This document shows, in pieces, positions 35,267 to 44,719 of a stretch of 64,000 nucleotides of DNA. This DNA comes from Rhodococcus jostii RHA1. GTDB taxonomy: Bacteria; Actinomycetota; Actinomycetes; Mycobacteriales; Mycobacteriaceae. A program made the position numbers and the translations under genes. Under the pieces are notes generated by a model, which was not told where the DNA came from, searched no databases, and worked only from the letters and a program-made list of their open reading frames with translations. The stretch covers positions 124,001-188,000 of the forward strand of contig NC_008271.1 of the NCBI RefSeq assembly GCF_000014565.1, in the 5' to 3' direction. Positions within the stretch are counted from its first letter, which is position 1, and every line of letters starts with the position of its first letter.

Positions 35267-36157
35267 ATGGAAAACGAACAGGGACTCGGGCTTCCGAAGA
35301 TCGGGATCAATCTGGTTCCCGTTCACGTAGGTTCGCTCGGCGCAGCAGCACAGACCGCTGAAGAGTTGGGTTTCGAGTCGGTCTGGCTCGGCGAGCACGT
35401 GATCACACCGCTGAGTGACGTGTCTGCGGCCTACCCGGGAAAGGCAGTGAACTTCGAACCCGGTTCACCGCTTGTCGAACCGCTGATCGCGCTGAGTCAC
35501 ATCGCAGCGGCCACGTCCACGATCCGGCTGGGTACGAGCATTGTCTGTCTGCCGCTTCGCGACCCACTGCTCACCGCCCGTGAGATCTCGACGCTCGACC
35601 ACCTCTCCGGTGGCCGAATCGAACTCGGCGCCGGCCTGGGCTGGATGCGTGAGGAGTACGAGGCCATGGGACGGGACTGGAGGACCCGGGGATCCAGGCT
35701 GGAGGAATTCGTCACGGTAATCACCGGGTTGCTCGCCGGTGAACCGTTCCAGTTCAGTGGCAAGCATTTCGAGATTCCCCCGATGCTGTTCGGCCCCACC
35801 CCCTTGCAATCGCCGCACCCGCCGATCCACCTCGGCGGCCAGGGACCGAAGGCCCTCGCCCGGTGCGCGGCACTCGCCGACGGTTGGATCGGCGGCGCGA
35901 AGTCCGCGGACACCGTGCACGAGATCGTCGACGAACTCCTGGCACTGCGTCGCTCCGCCGGACTGCCGACCGACGACTTCGACATTTCCGTCATCGTGCT
36001 ACACCCGCCGACAGTCACCGAACTGCGCAATATGCGAGCGCGCGGGGTTCGACGGGTCATCGTGACCCCGTGGCAGGGCAACGACGGTCCTCCGTTCCCC
36101 GGCATCACGGGCGACCTGGCACCGCTGAACGCCCTGGCCGACGAACTCGGTCTGTAG
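35267..36157 (+). CDS. LLM-class F420-dependent oxidoreductase
   Basis: About 296 aa; ATG 35267 is preferred (GGAAGAGG before it) over GTG 35258. Luciferase-like TIM barrel: ELGFESVWLGEHVI near the N-terminus, LGTSIVCLPLRDPLLTAREI, LSGGRIELGAGLGWMREEYE and PPIHLGGQGPKALARCAAL. Such proteins reduce or oxidise substrates with F420. Paired in the operon with an F420-reducing glucose-6-phosphate dehydrogenase, it most likely uses F420H2 for a reduction step of the pathway. Confidence 0.88.
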   Translation: MENEQGLGLPKIGINLVPVHVGSLGAAAQTAEELGFESVWLGEHVITPLSDVSAAYPGKAVNFEPGSPLVEPLIALSHIAAATSTIRLGTSIVCLPLRDPLLTAREISTLDHLSGGRIELGAGLGWMREEYEAMGRDWRTRGSRLEEFVTVITGLLAGEPFQFSGKHFEIPPMLFGPTPLQSPHPPIHLGGQGPKALARCAALADGWIGGAKSADTVHEIVDELLALRRSAGLPTDDFDISVIVLHPPTVTELRNMRARGVRRVIVTPWQGNDGPPFPGITGDLAPLNALADELGL

Positions 36158-36282
36158 CAATCCGGGCACGCAGCGTCCCGTGCGAATGCGCGGGACGTTC
36201 GCCATATCCAGAAATCGGCACCGCCACGGGGAGGCATCTCCCCCACTTCTTTGTCCCCGACACCCTCATCCCAGGAGCGCAT

Positions 36283-37416
36283 ATGTTTGATGGACTGTCC
36301 GGTTCGCCCCTCCTTGCCGCCCTTCCCAGAAGACGTTTCCTCCAGGCAGCGGGTGCACTGGGCGGAACCGTCGCCCTGACGGGGTGTGCGCCTTCCGTCG
36401 CACCGGCCAGCCCGGCTGATGGTGCAGTTCCCGCAGACGCGGTCGAACTCACGGGCGACACGGAGGGTTACAACACGACGTTGCTCCTACTCGGTACCGG
36501 TGGGGGGCCGACCGCCCACCCGGGACGCACCGGAGTCTCCAGCGCGGTGACCGTCGGCGGCCGACCGTACCTGGTGGACGCTGGCTCGTCGGCATACCGC
36601 CGGATGGCACAGGCCGGAATCGGCGCAAAATCGCTCGGCGGTGTCTTCGTCACACACATGCACAGCGACCACCTCGCCGATCTGTTCACCATCTTTCTAC
36701 TGAACGTCGGCAACTACATGGCGGGAGCACCAGAAACTCCCACCCCCATCTTCGGTCCGGGCCACATCGCCGGCGCGCCGCACGCCGAAGTCTCCGGCAT
36801 GCAGGGAATGCTGCAGGGTGTACTCGCCGCGTGGGCGCATGAAATCGACGTCCGCAACGCCGAAGCCGCGAAACCCGTCGACTACCAGAAGGTCGTCGTC
36901 GGACGAGACGTCGTGATCCCGGACTCGGTGCGCATGTCCGCCGACAATCCCGCACCCGACATGGACCCGTTCCCCGTCTTCGAGGACGACCGAGTGCGTG
37001 TCACCGGCATTCTGGTGCCACACGGAGCAGCGCTCCCTGGTTTCGCGTACCGCTTCGATACCGACAACGGTTCCGTGACCTTCTCCGGAGACACCGCGCG
37101 TTCGTCGAACGTCGCCCGACTCGCAACCGGGACCGACATTCTCGTCCACGAAGCCATCGACATCGACTATTACAAGCGCAACGGATTCCCCGAGGACGTC
37201 CTCGAACACCACCGCCAAACCCACACTTCCCCGGACGACGTCGGCCGGGTCGCAACGGAGGCCGGAGCGAAGAAGGTCGTCCTGAACCACCTTGCACCGG
37301 GAGATCCACGACTGGTCACCGATGACGAATGGGTTTCCCGGGTCTCGAGCACATACGCAGGGCCGGTTGTCGCAGGTCGAGATCTGACTGCCCACGGCGT
37401 GGGGCCCCACAGCTGA
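36283..37416 (+). CDS. Exported metallo-beta-lactamase-fold hydrolase
   Basis: 377 aa, ATG 36283 with AGGAG. The N-terminus has [20 protein letters not shown]: a Tat-like twin-Arg signal that also fits a lipobox (LTGC), so it is probably a lipoprotein outside the membrane. MBL motif HMHSDHLAD, later [12 protein letters not shown] and [10 protein letters not shown]. Similar to RNase Z/arylsulfatase-like MBL hydrolases; a lactone, ester or sulfate ester could be the substrate. Third gene of the operon. Confidence 0.85.
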   Translation: MFDGLSGSPLLAALPRRRFLQAAGALGGTVALTGCAPSVAPASPADGAVPADAVELTGDTEGYNTTLLLLGTGGGPTAHPGRTGVSSAVTVGGRPYLVDAGSSAYRRMAQAGIGAKSLGGVFVTHMHSDHLADLFTIFLLNVGNYMAGAPETPTPIFGPGHIAGAPHAEVSGMQGMLQGVLAAWAHEIDVRNAEAAKPVDYQKVVVGRDVVIPDSVRMSADNPAPDMDPFPVFEDDRVRVTGILVPHGAALPGFAYRFDTDNGSVTFSGDTARSSNVARLATGTDILVHEAIDIDYYKRNGFPEDVLEHHRQTHTSPDDVGRVATEAGAKKVVLNHLAPGDPRLVTDDEWVSRVSSTYAGPVVAGRDLTAHGVGPHS

Positions 37417-37507
37417 TCTCCCTCCCCCAGCATTGTCCAGTGACGAACGGGCGCCGCACGCAGGGGCGGCTGCGGACACTCCACAAACCGATGACGAGGA
37501 ACGACGA

Positions 37508-38521
37508 ATGACACAGCAGTTAAAGCTCGGGTACAAGGCATCTGCAGAACAGTTCGGACCACGCGAACTAGTGGAACTCGCCGTGCTCGCCGAGAAGCAC
37601 GGGATGGATTCTGCGACGGTGTCGGACCATTTCCAGCCGTGGCGCCACAACGGTGGGCACGCACCGTTTTCTTTGTCCTGGATGACGGCGGTCGGTGAAC
37701 GCACGAAACGCCTGCAGCTGGGTACCTCGGTACTCACCCCGACATTTCGATACAACCCGGCGGTAATCGCTCAGGCGTTCGCGACAATGGGCTGCCTATA
37801 TCCGGGACGGATAATGCTCGGCGCCGGTACCGGTGAGGCTTTGAACGAGATCGCGACCGGGTACACAGGTCAGTGGCCGGAGTTCAGGGAGCGCTACGCG
37901 CGCCTACGGGAGTCGGTGCAGTTGATGCGAGACCTGTGGACGGGTGAGCGCACCGATTTCAAGGGCGAGTACTACTCCACGACGGGCGCGTCGATCTACG
38001 ACGTCCCCGAGTGCGGCATCCCCGTGTACATCGCGGCCGGCGGGCCCGTCGTCGCACGGTACGCGGGCCGGGCAGGTGACGGGTTCATCTGCACCTCGGG
38101 TAAAGGCATGGAACTGTACACAGACAAGCTCATGCCGGCCGTCTCGGAGGGCGCAACCAAAGCAGAGCGGGACGTGACCTCGATCGACAAGATGATCGAG
38201 ATCAAGATCTCCTACGACACCGATCCTGAAGCAGCGCTGGAGAACACGCGGTTCTGGGCACCCCTGTCACTCACACAGGAACAGAAGCACTCGATCGAGG
38301 ATCCGATTGAGATGGAGGCGGCGGCGGACGCACTGCCGATTGAGCAGGTCGCCAAGCGGTGGATCGTCTCCTCGGACCCCGACGACGCAGTCGCCCAAGT
38401 GAAGCAGTATATCGATGCGGGTTTGAACCACCTGGTGTTCCATGCCCCGGGTCACGACCAGAAACGCTTCCTCGAGTTATTCGACCGCGACCTGGCGCCG
38501 CGCCTGCGTGCCCTGGGCTGA
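37508..38521 (+). CDS. fgd: F420-dependent glucose-6-phosphate dehydrogenase
   Basis: 337 aa. The N-terminus [20 protein letters not shown] and [20 protein letters not shown] match the Fgd1 family closely; also [20 protein letters not shown] and [20 protein letters not shown]. It oxidises glucose 6-phosphate to 6-phosphogluconolactone and makes F420H2. An extra copy inside a catabolic operon supplies reduced F420 for the LLM oxidoreductase two genes upstream. Confidence 0.94.
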   Translation: MTQQLKLGYKASAEQFGPRELVELAVLAEKHGMDSATVSDHFQPWRHNGGHAPFSLSWMTAVGERTKRLQLGTSVLTPTFRYNPAVIAQAFATMGCLYPGRIMLGAGTGEALNEIATGYTGQWPEFRERYARLRESVQLMRDLWTGERTDFKGEYYSTTGASIYDVPECGIPVYIAAGGPVVARYAGRAGDGFICTSGKGMELYTDKLMPAVSEGATKAERDVTSIDKMIEIKISYDTDPEAALENTRFWAPLSLTQEQKHSIEDPIEMEAAADALPIEQVAKRWIVSSDPDDAVAQVKQYIDAGLNHLVFHAPGHDQKRFLELFDRDLAPRLRALG

Positions 38522-38549
38522 CAGGCACGAGCAGACGAGGAGATAAAGC

Positions 38550-40202
38550 ATGACCGCAACAACAGCGCAATTGCTCACCGAAACCACACCGTGGCTGCGC
38601 CTCTCAGAGCACAGTGAAGAGATCGACCGGAGTCACCTGAGGGCGCTGTTCGCATCGGACCCCGATCGAGTCGACGAATTCACCGTCACGGCGGGTGATC
38701 TACACATCGACTACAGCAAACACCTGATCACCCGCCGCACCCGCGAACTGCTGCTCGACCTGGCCCGGTCGGTCGACGTCGAAGGCAATCGTGACGCGAT
38801 GCTGCATGGCGAGCACATCAACACCACCGAGAATCGCGCCGTGCTGCACACCGCGTTGCGACTGCCTCGGGATGCATCTCTGTCCGTCGACGGGCAGGAC
38901 ATCGTCACCGACGTCCACGAAACCCTGGAAAAGATGGGCGTTTTCACCGAGCGGCTGCGCGACGGCCGGTGGCGTGGTGCGACGGGGAAGAAGATCACCA
39001 CAGTCGTCAACATCGGTATCGGTGGCTCGGACCTCGGCCCGGTCATGGTGTACCGCGCGCTGCGCCATTACGCGGACGCGGGAATCTCGCTGCGGTTCGT
39101 GTCGAACCTCGATCCGGCGGATCTGACAGACAACCTGCGGGGACTGGACCCCGCAGCCACGTTGTTCATCGTGACGTCGAAGACGTTCTCTACATTGGAG
39201 ACGCTGACTAACGCAACGGCGGCGCGGCGCTGGCTAGTCTCTGCGCTCGGCGAAGACGCAGTAACAAAGCACTTCGTGGCGGTGTCCACGAACGCACAAC
39301 CCGTCGCCGAGTTCGGGATCGCCCCGGAGAACATCTTCGGGTTCTGGGACTGGGTCGGTGGCCGCTACTCGGTCGGCTCCGCAATCGGCCTATCCGTCAT
39401 GGCAGCAATCGGCAGAGAACGCTTCACTGAACTACTGGATGGATTCCATACGATCGACGAGCACTTCCGCACCGCACCGCCCGAATCCAATGCGCCGCTG
39501 TTGCTGGGCATGCTCGGCGTCTGGTATTCGAGCTTCCGCGGCGCCCAGTCCCGCGCAGTCCTCCCATACAGCAACGACCTCGTCCGCTTCCCCGCCTACT
39601 TGCAGCAGCTCACGATGGAATCCAACGGCAAATCCGTACACACCGACGGCTCCCCTGTGCGGTGTGATACCGGTGAAATCTTCTGGGGCGAACCCGGCAC
39701 CAATGGCCAACATGCCTTCTTCCAGCTGCTGCACCAGGGCACGCGCCTGGTTCCAGCGGACTTCATCGGCTTCGCGCAGTCCACCGACGATCTACCGACG
39801 ATGAGCGGCACCGGAAGCATGCACGACCTGCTCATGGCCAACTTCTTCGCGCAGTCCAAGGTCCTGGCGTTTGGGAAGACCCGAAAGGAGATCGCCGCGG
39901 AGAGCGCTTCGGCCGACCTCATCCCCCACAAAGTAATGCCCGGCAACCGGCCGTCGACGACGATCCTCGCCCCCAGGCTCACTCCCTCGACTCTCGGTCA
40001 GCTCATCGCCCTCTACGAGCACCAGGTATTTGTGCAAGGCGTCGTGTGGGGCATCGACTCGTTCGACCAGTGGGGCGTCGAACTCGGCAAGGTTCAGGCC
40101 CTCGCCCTCGCACCCGCAGTCGCCGGCGAGGCCGCCCCCTGTACGGGCGATACCTCGACAGATGCACTGATCCGCACCTACAGACGACTCCGGCACCCCT
40201 GA
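38550..40202 (+). CDS. pgi: Glucose-6-phosphate isomerase
   Basis: 550 aa, full length. [16 protein letters not shown], the signature [20 protein letters not shown], catalytic Glu/His region [20 protein letters not shown] and the C-terminal Lys region [10 protein letters not shown]. It interconverts fructose 6-phosphate and glucose 6-phosphate. As the last gene after fgd (28-bp gap) it would feed glucose 6-phosphate to Fgd, completing an F420H2-supply module. Confidence 0.97.
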   Translation: MTATTAQLLTETTPWLRLSEHSEEIDRSHLRALFASDPDRVDEFTVTAGDLHIDYSKHLITRRTRELLLDLARSVDVEGNRDAMLHGEHINTTENRAVLHTALRLPRDASLSVDGQDIVTDVHETLEKMGVFTERLRDGRWRGATGKKITTVVNIGIGGSDLGPVMVYRALRHYADAGISLRFVSNLDPADLTDNLRGLDPAATLFIVTSKTFSTLETLTNATAARRWLVSALGEDAVTKHFVAVSTNAQPVAEFGIAPENIFGFWDWVGGRYSVGSAIGLSVMAAIGRERFTELLDGFHTIDEHFRTAPPESNAPLLLGMLGVWYSSFRGAQSRAVLPYSNDLVRFPAYLQQLTMESNGKSVHTDGSPVRCDTGEIFWGEPGTNGQHAFFQLLHQGTRLVPADFIGFAQSTDDLPTMSGTGSMHDLLMANFFAQSKVLAFGKTRKEIAAESASADLIPHKVMPGNRPSTTILAPRLTPSTLGQLIALYEHQVFVQGVVWGIDSFDQWGVELGKVQALALAPAVAGEAAPCTGDTSTDALIRTYRRLRHP

Positions 40203-40689
40203 CAACCAGCACGTGCAGGGGGCGACGGTGATACACTCACCGGACATCATCGGCGCGGGCGACTCCGGCAAGACCTTGCCGCCGGGTCCCACACGAGTGC
40301 ACACCGAGCTCTCGCCTCGCGTGAGACGTGAGGCGAAAGCAGTACCGCTCGAGGGCAAATGACCGCCGTTTATCGATCTCTCAGCAATCCGCGCGGCTCG
40401 GCGAAGAAAACACGCGATACCAGAACTTCGATCGATTCGGTTGCGGTGTCCACCCGGCTGTGCGGGTCGGGATCGCGTCGACCGTTTATTCAACGGGCCG
40501 CGATCCGCCAACGCCGATCCAGTTCTGCTCGGTCAACTCGCCGCTGGTGATAGCCGATGGTGTCGGCATCAGTGTTATCCCCATCGTCGTTATCCCCATC
40601 GTCGGCGCCGAAAAATATCACGCAGCTGGAGGTTGGCGATTCGATTCGGTCTCGATGCACCACGGGCCATCCGGTGCTGGTTCCAGGTG
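40203..40689. other. Gap between convergent genes
   Basis: No convincing gene. TCGCCTC (40312-40318) and GAGGCGA (40330-40336) form a short hairpin that may terminate the pgi operon. A 15-bp unit GTTATCCCCATCGTC is repeated in tandem at 40574-40603. The rest looks like decayed non-coding sequence. Confidence 0.4.
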
Positions 40690-42291
40690 TCACATGGGCA
40701 CGGACTGGACAGTCGGAATTCTCTCGGCATCGAACATTCCGGAGTTCAGAAGTTCGCGCAGGGTCTTCTTTGCGACCTTGCCGTTGGGGGACACCGGAAG
40801 TTCGGGCCAGAACACGAATCGCTGGGGGAGCTTGTACCTTGCCATGCGGTGGGAGAGCCACTCGGCGAGCTCGTCAGCGTCGGGTGGAATGCTGTCGGAT
40901 GCCACGCACACTGCGACACCGATCTCACCCCACTTCCCATCGGGCACACCGACAATTGCAACCTCGGTGATCGCCGGATGCTGTGACAGCTGTTCCTCGA
41001 TTTCGCGCGGATAGACGTTGTGGCCGCCGGAAATATACATGTCGGAAGCGCGTCCTGTGATATATAGACAGCCCCGGGTGTTCAGGTAGCCGATGTCACC
41101 GGTGCGGAACCAGCCGTCGACGAATGCCTCGTCGTTGGCGGCGTCGTTGTTCAGGTACCCGGCGAACACGGGAAGGCCGGCGGCACAGATATGGCCCCGT
41201 TGCCCTGCCGGAAGCAGGTTCCCGCGGTCGTCCTGGATCGAGAGCTCGACGCCGGTCCGCGGATACCCAGCGGGACCGAATCCGTCGGCGTCCACGGGCT
41301 CCACGTCGTGGCCGGCAGGCGTCAGGACCGTCATCGTGCCGGTGACCTCGGCCATGCCGTAGAACTGGACCAGCTTGTTGCCGATCACGGCGCGAGCGCG
41401 TTCACGATCCTGCATGGTGATGGGCGCACCAGCGTAGAGCACGTACTTCAACGAGGAATGATCGCGATTCTCAGCCTCAGGTGATTCCACCAGGAGTTTG
41501 AGGATCGCGGGAACGGTGAACATGTTCGTCACCCGGTGCCGCTCGACCAATTTCCACACCTGAGAGGGGTCGAACGGACGTGCCAGCGTCAGCACACTGG
41601 TCGCACCGCGGGCCACCTGACACAACAGATGGGTGCCGGCGCCGTGCGAGAGCGGGGCGGTAACGAGCGAGACGTCCTGCTGGGTGGTATCCGGTACGAG
41701 GTCCGCCAGACGATTGGTGATGATGTAGCCGAGTGTGTGATGGGTGAGCACGGCAGCCTTGGGATTTCCACTCGTACCCGACGTGAAGAAATACCAGGCC
41801 GGCTGATCCTGGGAGACTCGCGCATCGTCCACCCTATCGCCGTCGCGCCGCACGACGGCGCCGACATCGTCGGAGCCACCCGCGCCATCGATGACGAGCT
41901 GGCCTAGTTCGAGTAGGCCGGTCGCCGCGACTGCCCGGAGATGTTCGCGATAGTCGCCGTGCCCGATCATGAGGCGCGGCCGGGCCGTAGCGGCCATTCC
42001 GGCCACTTCCGCAGGGCTGCTGCGGAAGTTCACCGGAGCTAAGATCCCGCCAGCTCGCCACACCGCATACATCGACTGGACCTGTTGGATACGGTTTGGG
42101 GAGTGGAGCAGCACCGGATCGCCGGGACAAAGACCTCGGTCGAGCAACTCTCGCGCTAGCGCATCGACTCCGGAGTCGAACTCGGACCACGTGATCGACT
42201 CGGTGCCCTCGACCATTGCACACCGTTCACCGTGTCGTGCGGTGGTCTGACGGAGGTAAGTCGAAAGGTTGATTGCCCTGGTTCGGTACAT
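40690..42291 (-). CDS. Acyl-CoA synthetase (AMP-forming), second copy
   Basis: 533 aa, ATG 42289-42291. WYFFTSGTSGNPKAAVLTHH, QFYGMAEVTGTMT, GWFRTGDIGYLNTRG, ITGRASDMYISGGHNVYPRE and the catalytic Lys in SPNGKVAKKTL. Clearly different from the ligase at 30239, so the pathway may activate two acids or the same acid after different steps. A near-perfect 37-bp palindrome lies 74 bp upstream and may control it. Confidence 0.92.
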   Translation of the reverse strand: MYRTRAINLSTYLRQTTARHGERCAMVEGTESITWSEFDSGVDALARELLDRGLCPGDPVLLHSPNRIQQVQSMYAVWRAGGILAPVNFRSSPAEVAGMAATARPRLMIGHGDYREHLRAVAATGLLELGQLVIDGAGGSDDVGAVVRRDGDRVDDARVSQDQPAWYFFTSGTSGNPKAAVLTHHTLGYIITNRLADLVPDTTQQDVSLVTAPLSHGAGTHLLCQVARGATSVLTLARPFDPSQVWKLVERHRVTNMFTVPAILKLLVESPEAENRDHSSLKYVLYAGAPITMQDRERARAVIGNKLVQFYGMAEVTGTMTVLTPAGHDVEPVDADGFGPAGYPRTGVELSIQDDRGNLLPAGQRGHICAAGLPVFAGYLNNDAANDEAFVDGWFRTGDIGYLNTRGCLYITGRASDMYISGGHNVYPREIEEQLSQHPAITEVAIVGVPDGKWGEIGVAVCVASDSIPPDADELAEWLSHRMARYKLPQRFVFWPELPVSPNGKVAKKTLRELLNSGMFDAERIPTVQSVPM

Positions 42292-42364
42292 GTTCTCCGC
42301 GTCTCTCGCTGGACGTCCGTTGGTTTGGTTCAATTGTTCGGGCTGTCGAAGCGCGCATCGAAGA

Positions 42365-42401
42365 ACCTGCAATGCAGGGAGAATCTCCCTGCATTGCAGG
42401 T
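42365..42401. promoter_or_regulatory. Perfect 18-bp-arm palindrome (double operator-like site)
   Basis: ACCTGCAATGCAGGGAGA (42365-42382) and its exact inverse (42384-42401) flank one base. Each arm itself contains a palindrome: CCTGCAATGCAGG at 42366-42378 and CCTGCATTGCAGG at 42388-42400, 22 bp centre to centre (about two helical turns). This looks like paired binding sites for a dimeric repressor in front of the acyl-CoA synthetase; as RNA it would also form a strong hairpin. Confidence 0.65.
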
Positions 42402-42557
42402 GTCGCCGACCTGATCCGGATACGTCGCTCGGTCTCCTGTGCGCAGGAGTGTCGGTGCTCTCCGGCGGTGCGCAACACGACGTGTGTGTCCTACGGCATG
42501 GAACAGCTCCGACCCCAACGCCACATTCACCGCCTTCTCCGTTCACCGTTACCGCAA

Positions 42558-43382
42558 TCAGAACTCGGAGTTGCCGGCGTCCGGTGCAAGCTCGTGCGCG
42601 GTCACGAACCTCGATTCGTCGGACGCGAGGAAGAGAACGGAGTTCGCGACGTCCTCGGGGTCCGTCCCTCTGACCGGGAGCATGTTGAGCAGCATGTTGC
42701 CCAATCGTGGATTCGTCGCGATCGCCGCTGCGAGTTCGGCCTGCATCTCCTCGGACGCCAGGGGGGTATTCACGCCTGTCGGATGGACACTGTTGACACG
42801 AATGCCGTGAGCAGACAATTCCGCGGCGAAGGCTTTCGCCATCCCGCGCACCGCGAACTTGCTGGTGGTGTACGGGACCATGAAGGGCTGCGCCTTGATT
42901 CCTGCAACAGAACTGATCAAGATGATCGATCCACCGCCCGCGCGGATCAGGTGCGGGGCACCTGCCATCACCGTATTCCAGACACCGGTGACATTGGTAC
43001 TCATTGTGTCCTCGAAGATCTGTTCGGTCACCCGCTCCCAGGCCCGAGGCACACAGATGCCGGCGTTGGCGACAATGATGTCGAGTCGGCCTAGCGTGCC
43101 GACGGCCGCATCCACCGTGGTACGTAGTGCCGCGAGGTCACGTACGTCCACCCGAGCTGACACTGCTCTGCGCCCGAACTTCTCGACCAGTCGGACCGTC
43201 TCTGCCAGGTCCTCGGTTGTCGCCGCCGCGTACGACACGCTGGGCAAGGGCGCACACACGTCGACGACGACGACGTCAGCACCCTCCTCCGCCAGTTTGG
43301 CCGCGTGGGCCCGGCCCTGCCCACGTGCGGCGCCGGTGATCAGCGCGGCCTTCCCTTCGACTCGACCAACACCCATCGACAC
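42558..43382 (-). CDS. SDR-family oxidoreductase, mycofactocin-coupled type
   Basis: 274 aa. VEGKAALITGAARGQGRAHA with the long insert DVCAPLPSVSYAAATTEDLA that marks the mycofactocin-coupled SDR group; NAGICVPRAWE; Ser in LISSVAGIKAQPF; YTTSK with Tyr and Lys present. Such enzymes hold NAD tightly and pass electrons to mycofactocin. It stands next to the NDMA-type alcohol dehydrogenase. Confidence 0.88.
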   Translation of the reverse strand: MSMGVGRVEGKAALITGAARGQGRAHAAKLAEEGADVVVVDVCAPLPSVSYAAATTEDLAETVRLVEKFGRRAVSARVDVRDLAALRTTVDAAVGTLGRLDIIVANAGICVPRAWERVTEQIFEDTMSTNVTGVWNTVMAGAPHLIRAGGGSIILISSVAGIKAQPFMVPYTTSKFAVRGMAKAFAAELSAHGIRVNSVHPTGVNTPLASEEMQAELAAAIATNPRLGNMLLNMLPVRGTDPEDVANSVLFLASDESRFVTAHELAPDAGNSEF

Positions 43383-43498
43383 TCCTCATCCCTGTTCGAT
43401 CGTGCACAGTCTTCATGTGCTGCACCATGATTCGTGCGCAATCGGCAACGACGCGAAGCTGCGCGGTCTCCGCACTCATTGTCGACTGCGAAGGTAGG

Positions 43499-44608
43499 TC
43501 AGTGGTCGTGGACGATCAATCCACGAATGTTGTGGCCGGCGAGCATGTCGTCGAACCCTTGGTTGATGTCTTCGAGCGCATACCGGCGGGTGACCAGATC
43601 ATCGAGAACGAGCTTGCCGGCCTGCGCCATTCGCAGCAGCCGCGGGATATCCACCAAAGGATTGCAGTGGCCGTACAACGAACCGACGATCCGCTTCTGG
43701 AAGAGCGTGAGAATCCCACCGGGCAACTCGATCGTGTTCTCCATCACGTCATCGGAGACACCCGTTAGCACGACCGTGCCGCCCTTGCGGGTCAACTCGA
43801 ACGCCGCCCGCACCACCTCACTGGTGACCACACCCACCGTTACCACCGTGACGTCGGCACCGACGCCGTAGGTGCGCTCCCACAGATCCGCGTGCGCTTC
43901 CTCGGCCGAGGTGTAGACGAAATCCGCACCGGACTGCTTGGCGAATTCGAGCTTCGACTCGACTGGATCGATCGCCGCAACCAGGCCGGCATTGGCGCCC
44001 ACTGCGGCACGCACCGCATTCGACCCGATACCACCACATCCGTAGACCGCTACCGTGTCACCGGCTTTGACCTCACCCGCGTTGACGACCGAACCCCAAC
44101 CCGTCGCCACGCCACACGTCACCAGCGAGACCCATTCGAACGGAATCGTCGGATCGACCTTGACCACCGACCGCTGATCGACTACCGAGAACTGCGAGAA
44201 CGTTCCCGTTGCCGCCATCGCACCGATGTCCGTGCCGTCACGATGGAACCGGAAGCCACCGTTGGCCAGCTCACCGGTGACCATGTTCGCGCCGAGATCA
44301 CACAGATTGCTCTGCCCGCTCGCACACCATCGGCACGTACCGCAACTCGGAATCCACGACACCGCCACATGATCACCGATCGACACCCGAGAAACCCCGT
44401 CACCGACCGCCTCGACGACACCGGCACCTTCGTGACCGCCGACCAACGGGTAGGTCATACCGCCGAATTTCGCGTGCTTGTCCGAGTGGCATAGCCCTGC
44501 CACCTTCATCTGCACCAGTACCTCGCCCGGTCCCGGATCGTCGAGATCGAACTCCAGCACCTCCCAGTCCCGATGCACCCCAGTCAGTGCAGCTGCCTTG
44601 GTCTTCAT
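43499..44608 (-). CDS. NDMA-dependent (mycofactocin-type) zinc alcohol dehydrogenase
   Basis: 369 aa, MDR family. Catalytic zinc ligands in VAGLCHSDKHAKFGG and GGHEGAG, structural zinc cluster CGTCRWCASGQSNLC, and the nucleotide fold AVYGCGGIGSNAVRAA. The whole sequence follows the NDMA-dependent alcohol dehydrogenase group, whose NAD does not leave the enzyme and which uses mycofactocin as electron carrier. Probably oxidises an alcohol intermediate to the aldehyde handled by the aldehyde dehydrogenase at 53536. No mft biosynthesis genes are in the window. Confidence 0.9.
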   Translation of the reverse strand: MKTKAAALTGVHRDWEVLEFDLDDPGPGEVLVQMKVAGLCHSDKHAKFGGMTYPLVGGHEGAGVVEAVGDGVSRVSIGDHVAVSWIPSCGTCRWCASGQSNLCDLGANMVTGELANGGFRFHRDGTDIGAMAATGTFSQFSVVDQRSVVKVDPTIPFEWVSLVTCGVATGWGSVVNAGEVKAGDTVAVYGCGGIGSNAVRAAVGANAGLVAAIDPVESKLEFAKQSGADFVYTSAEEAHADLWERTYGVGADVTVVTVGVVTSEVVRAAFELTRKGGTVVLTGVSDDVMENTIELPGGILTLFQKRIVGSLYGHCNPLVDIPRLLRMAQAGKLVLDDLVTRRYALEDINQGFDDMLAGHNIRGLIVHDH

Positions 44609-44719
44609 GTCCTCATCGCCTACTCTCTGGGTTCACTCTGTCAACTGGAGAAGAAATATCGTGCGTGAAATCGCGGGTCGGCAGTCACTTTGTTTTCGGT
44701 ATCCGCGTGCCGCGTGTCT

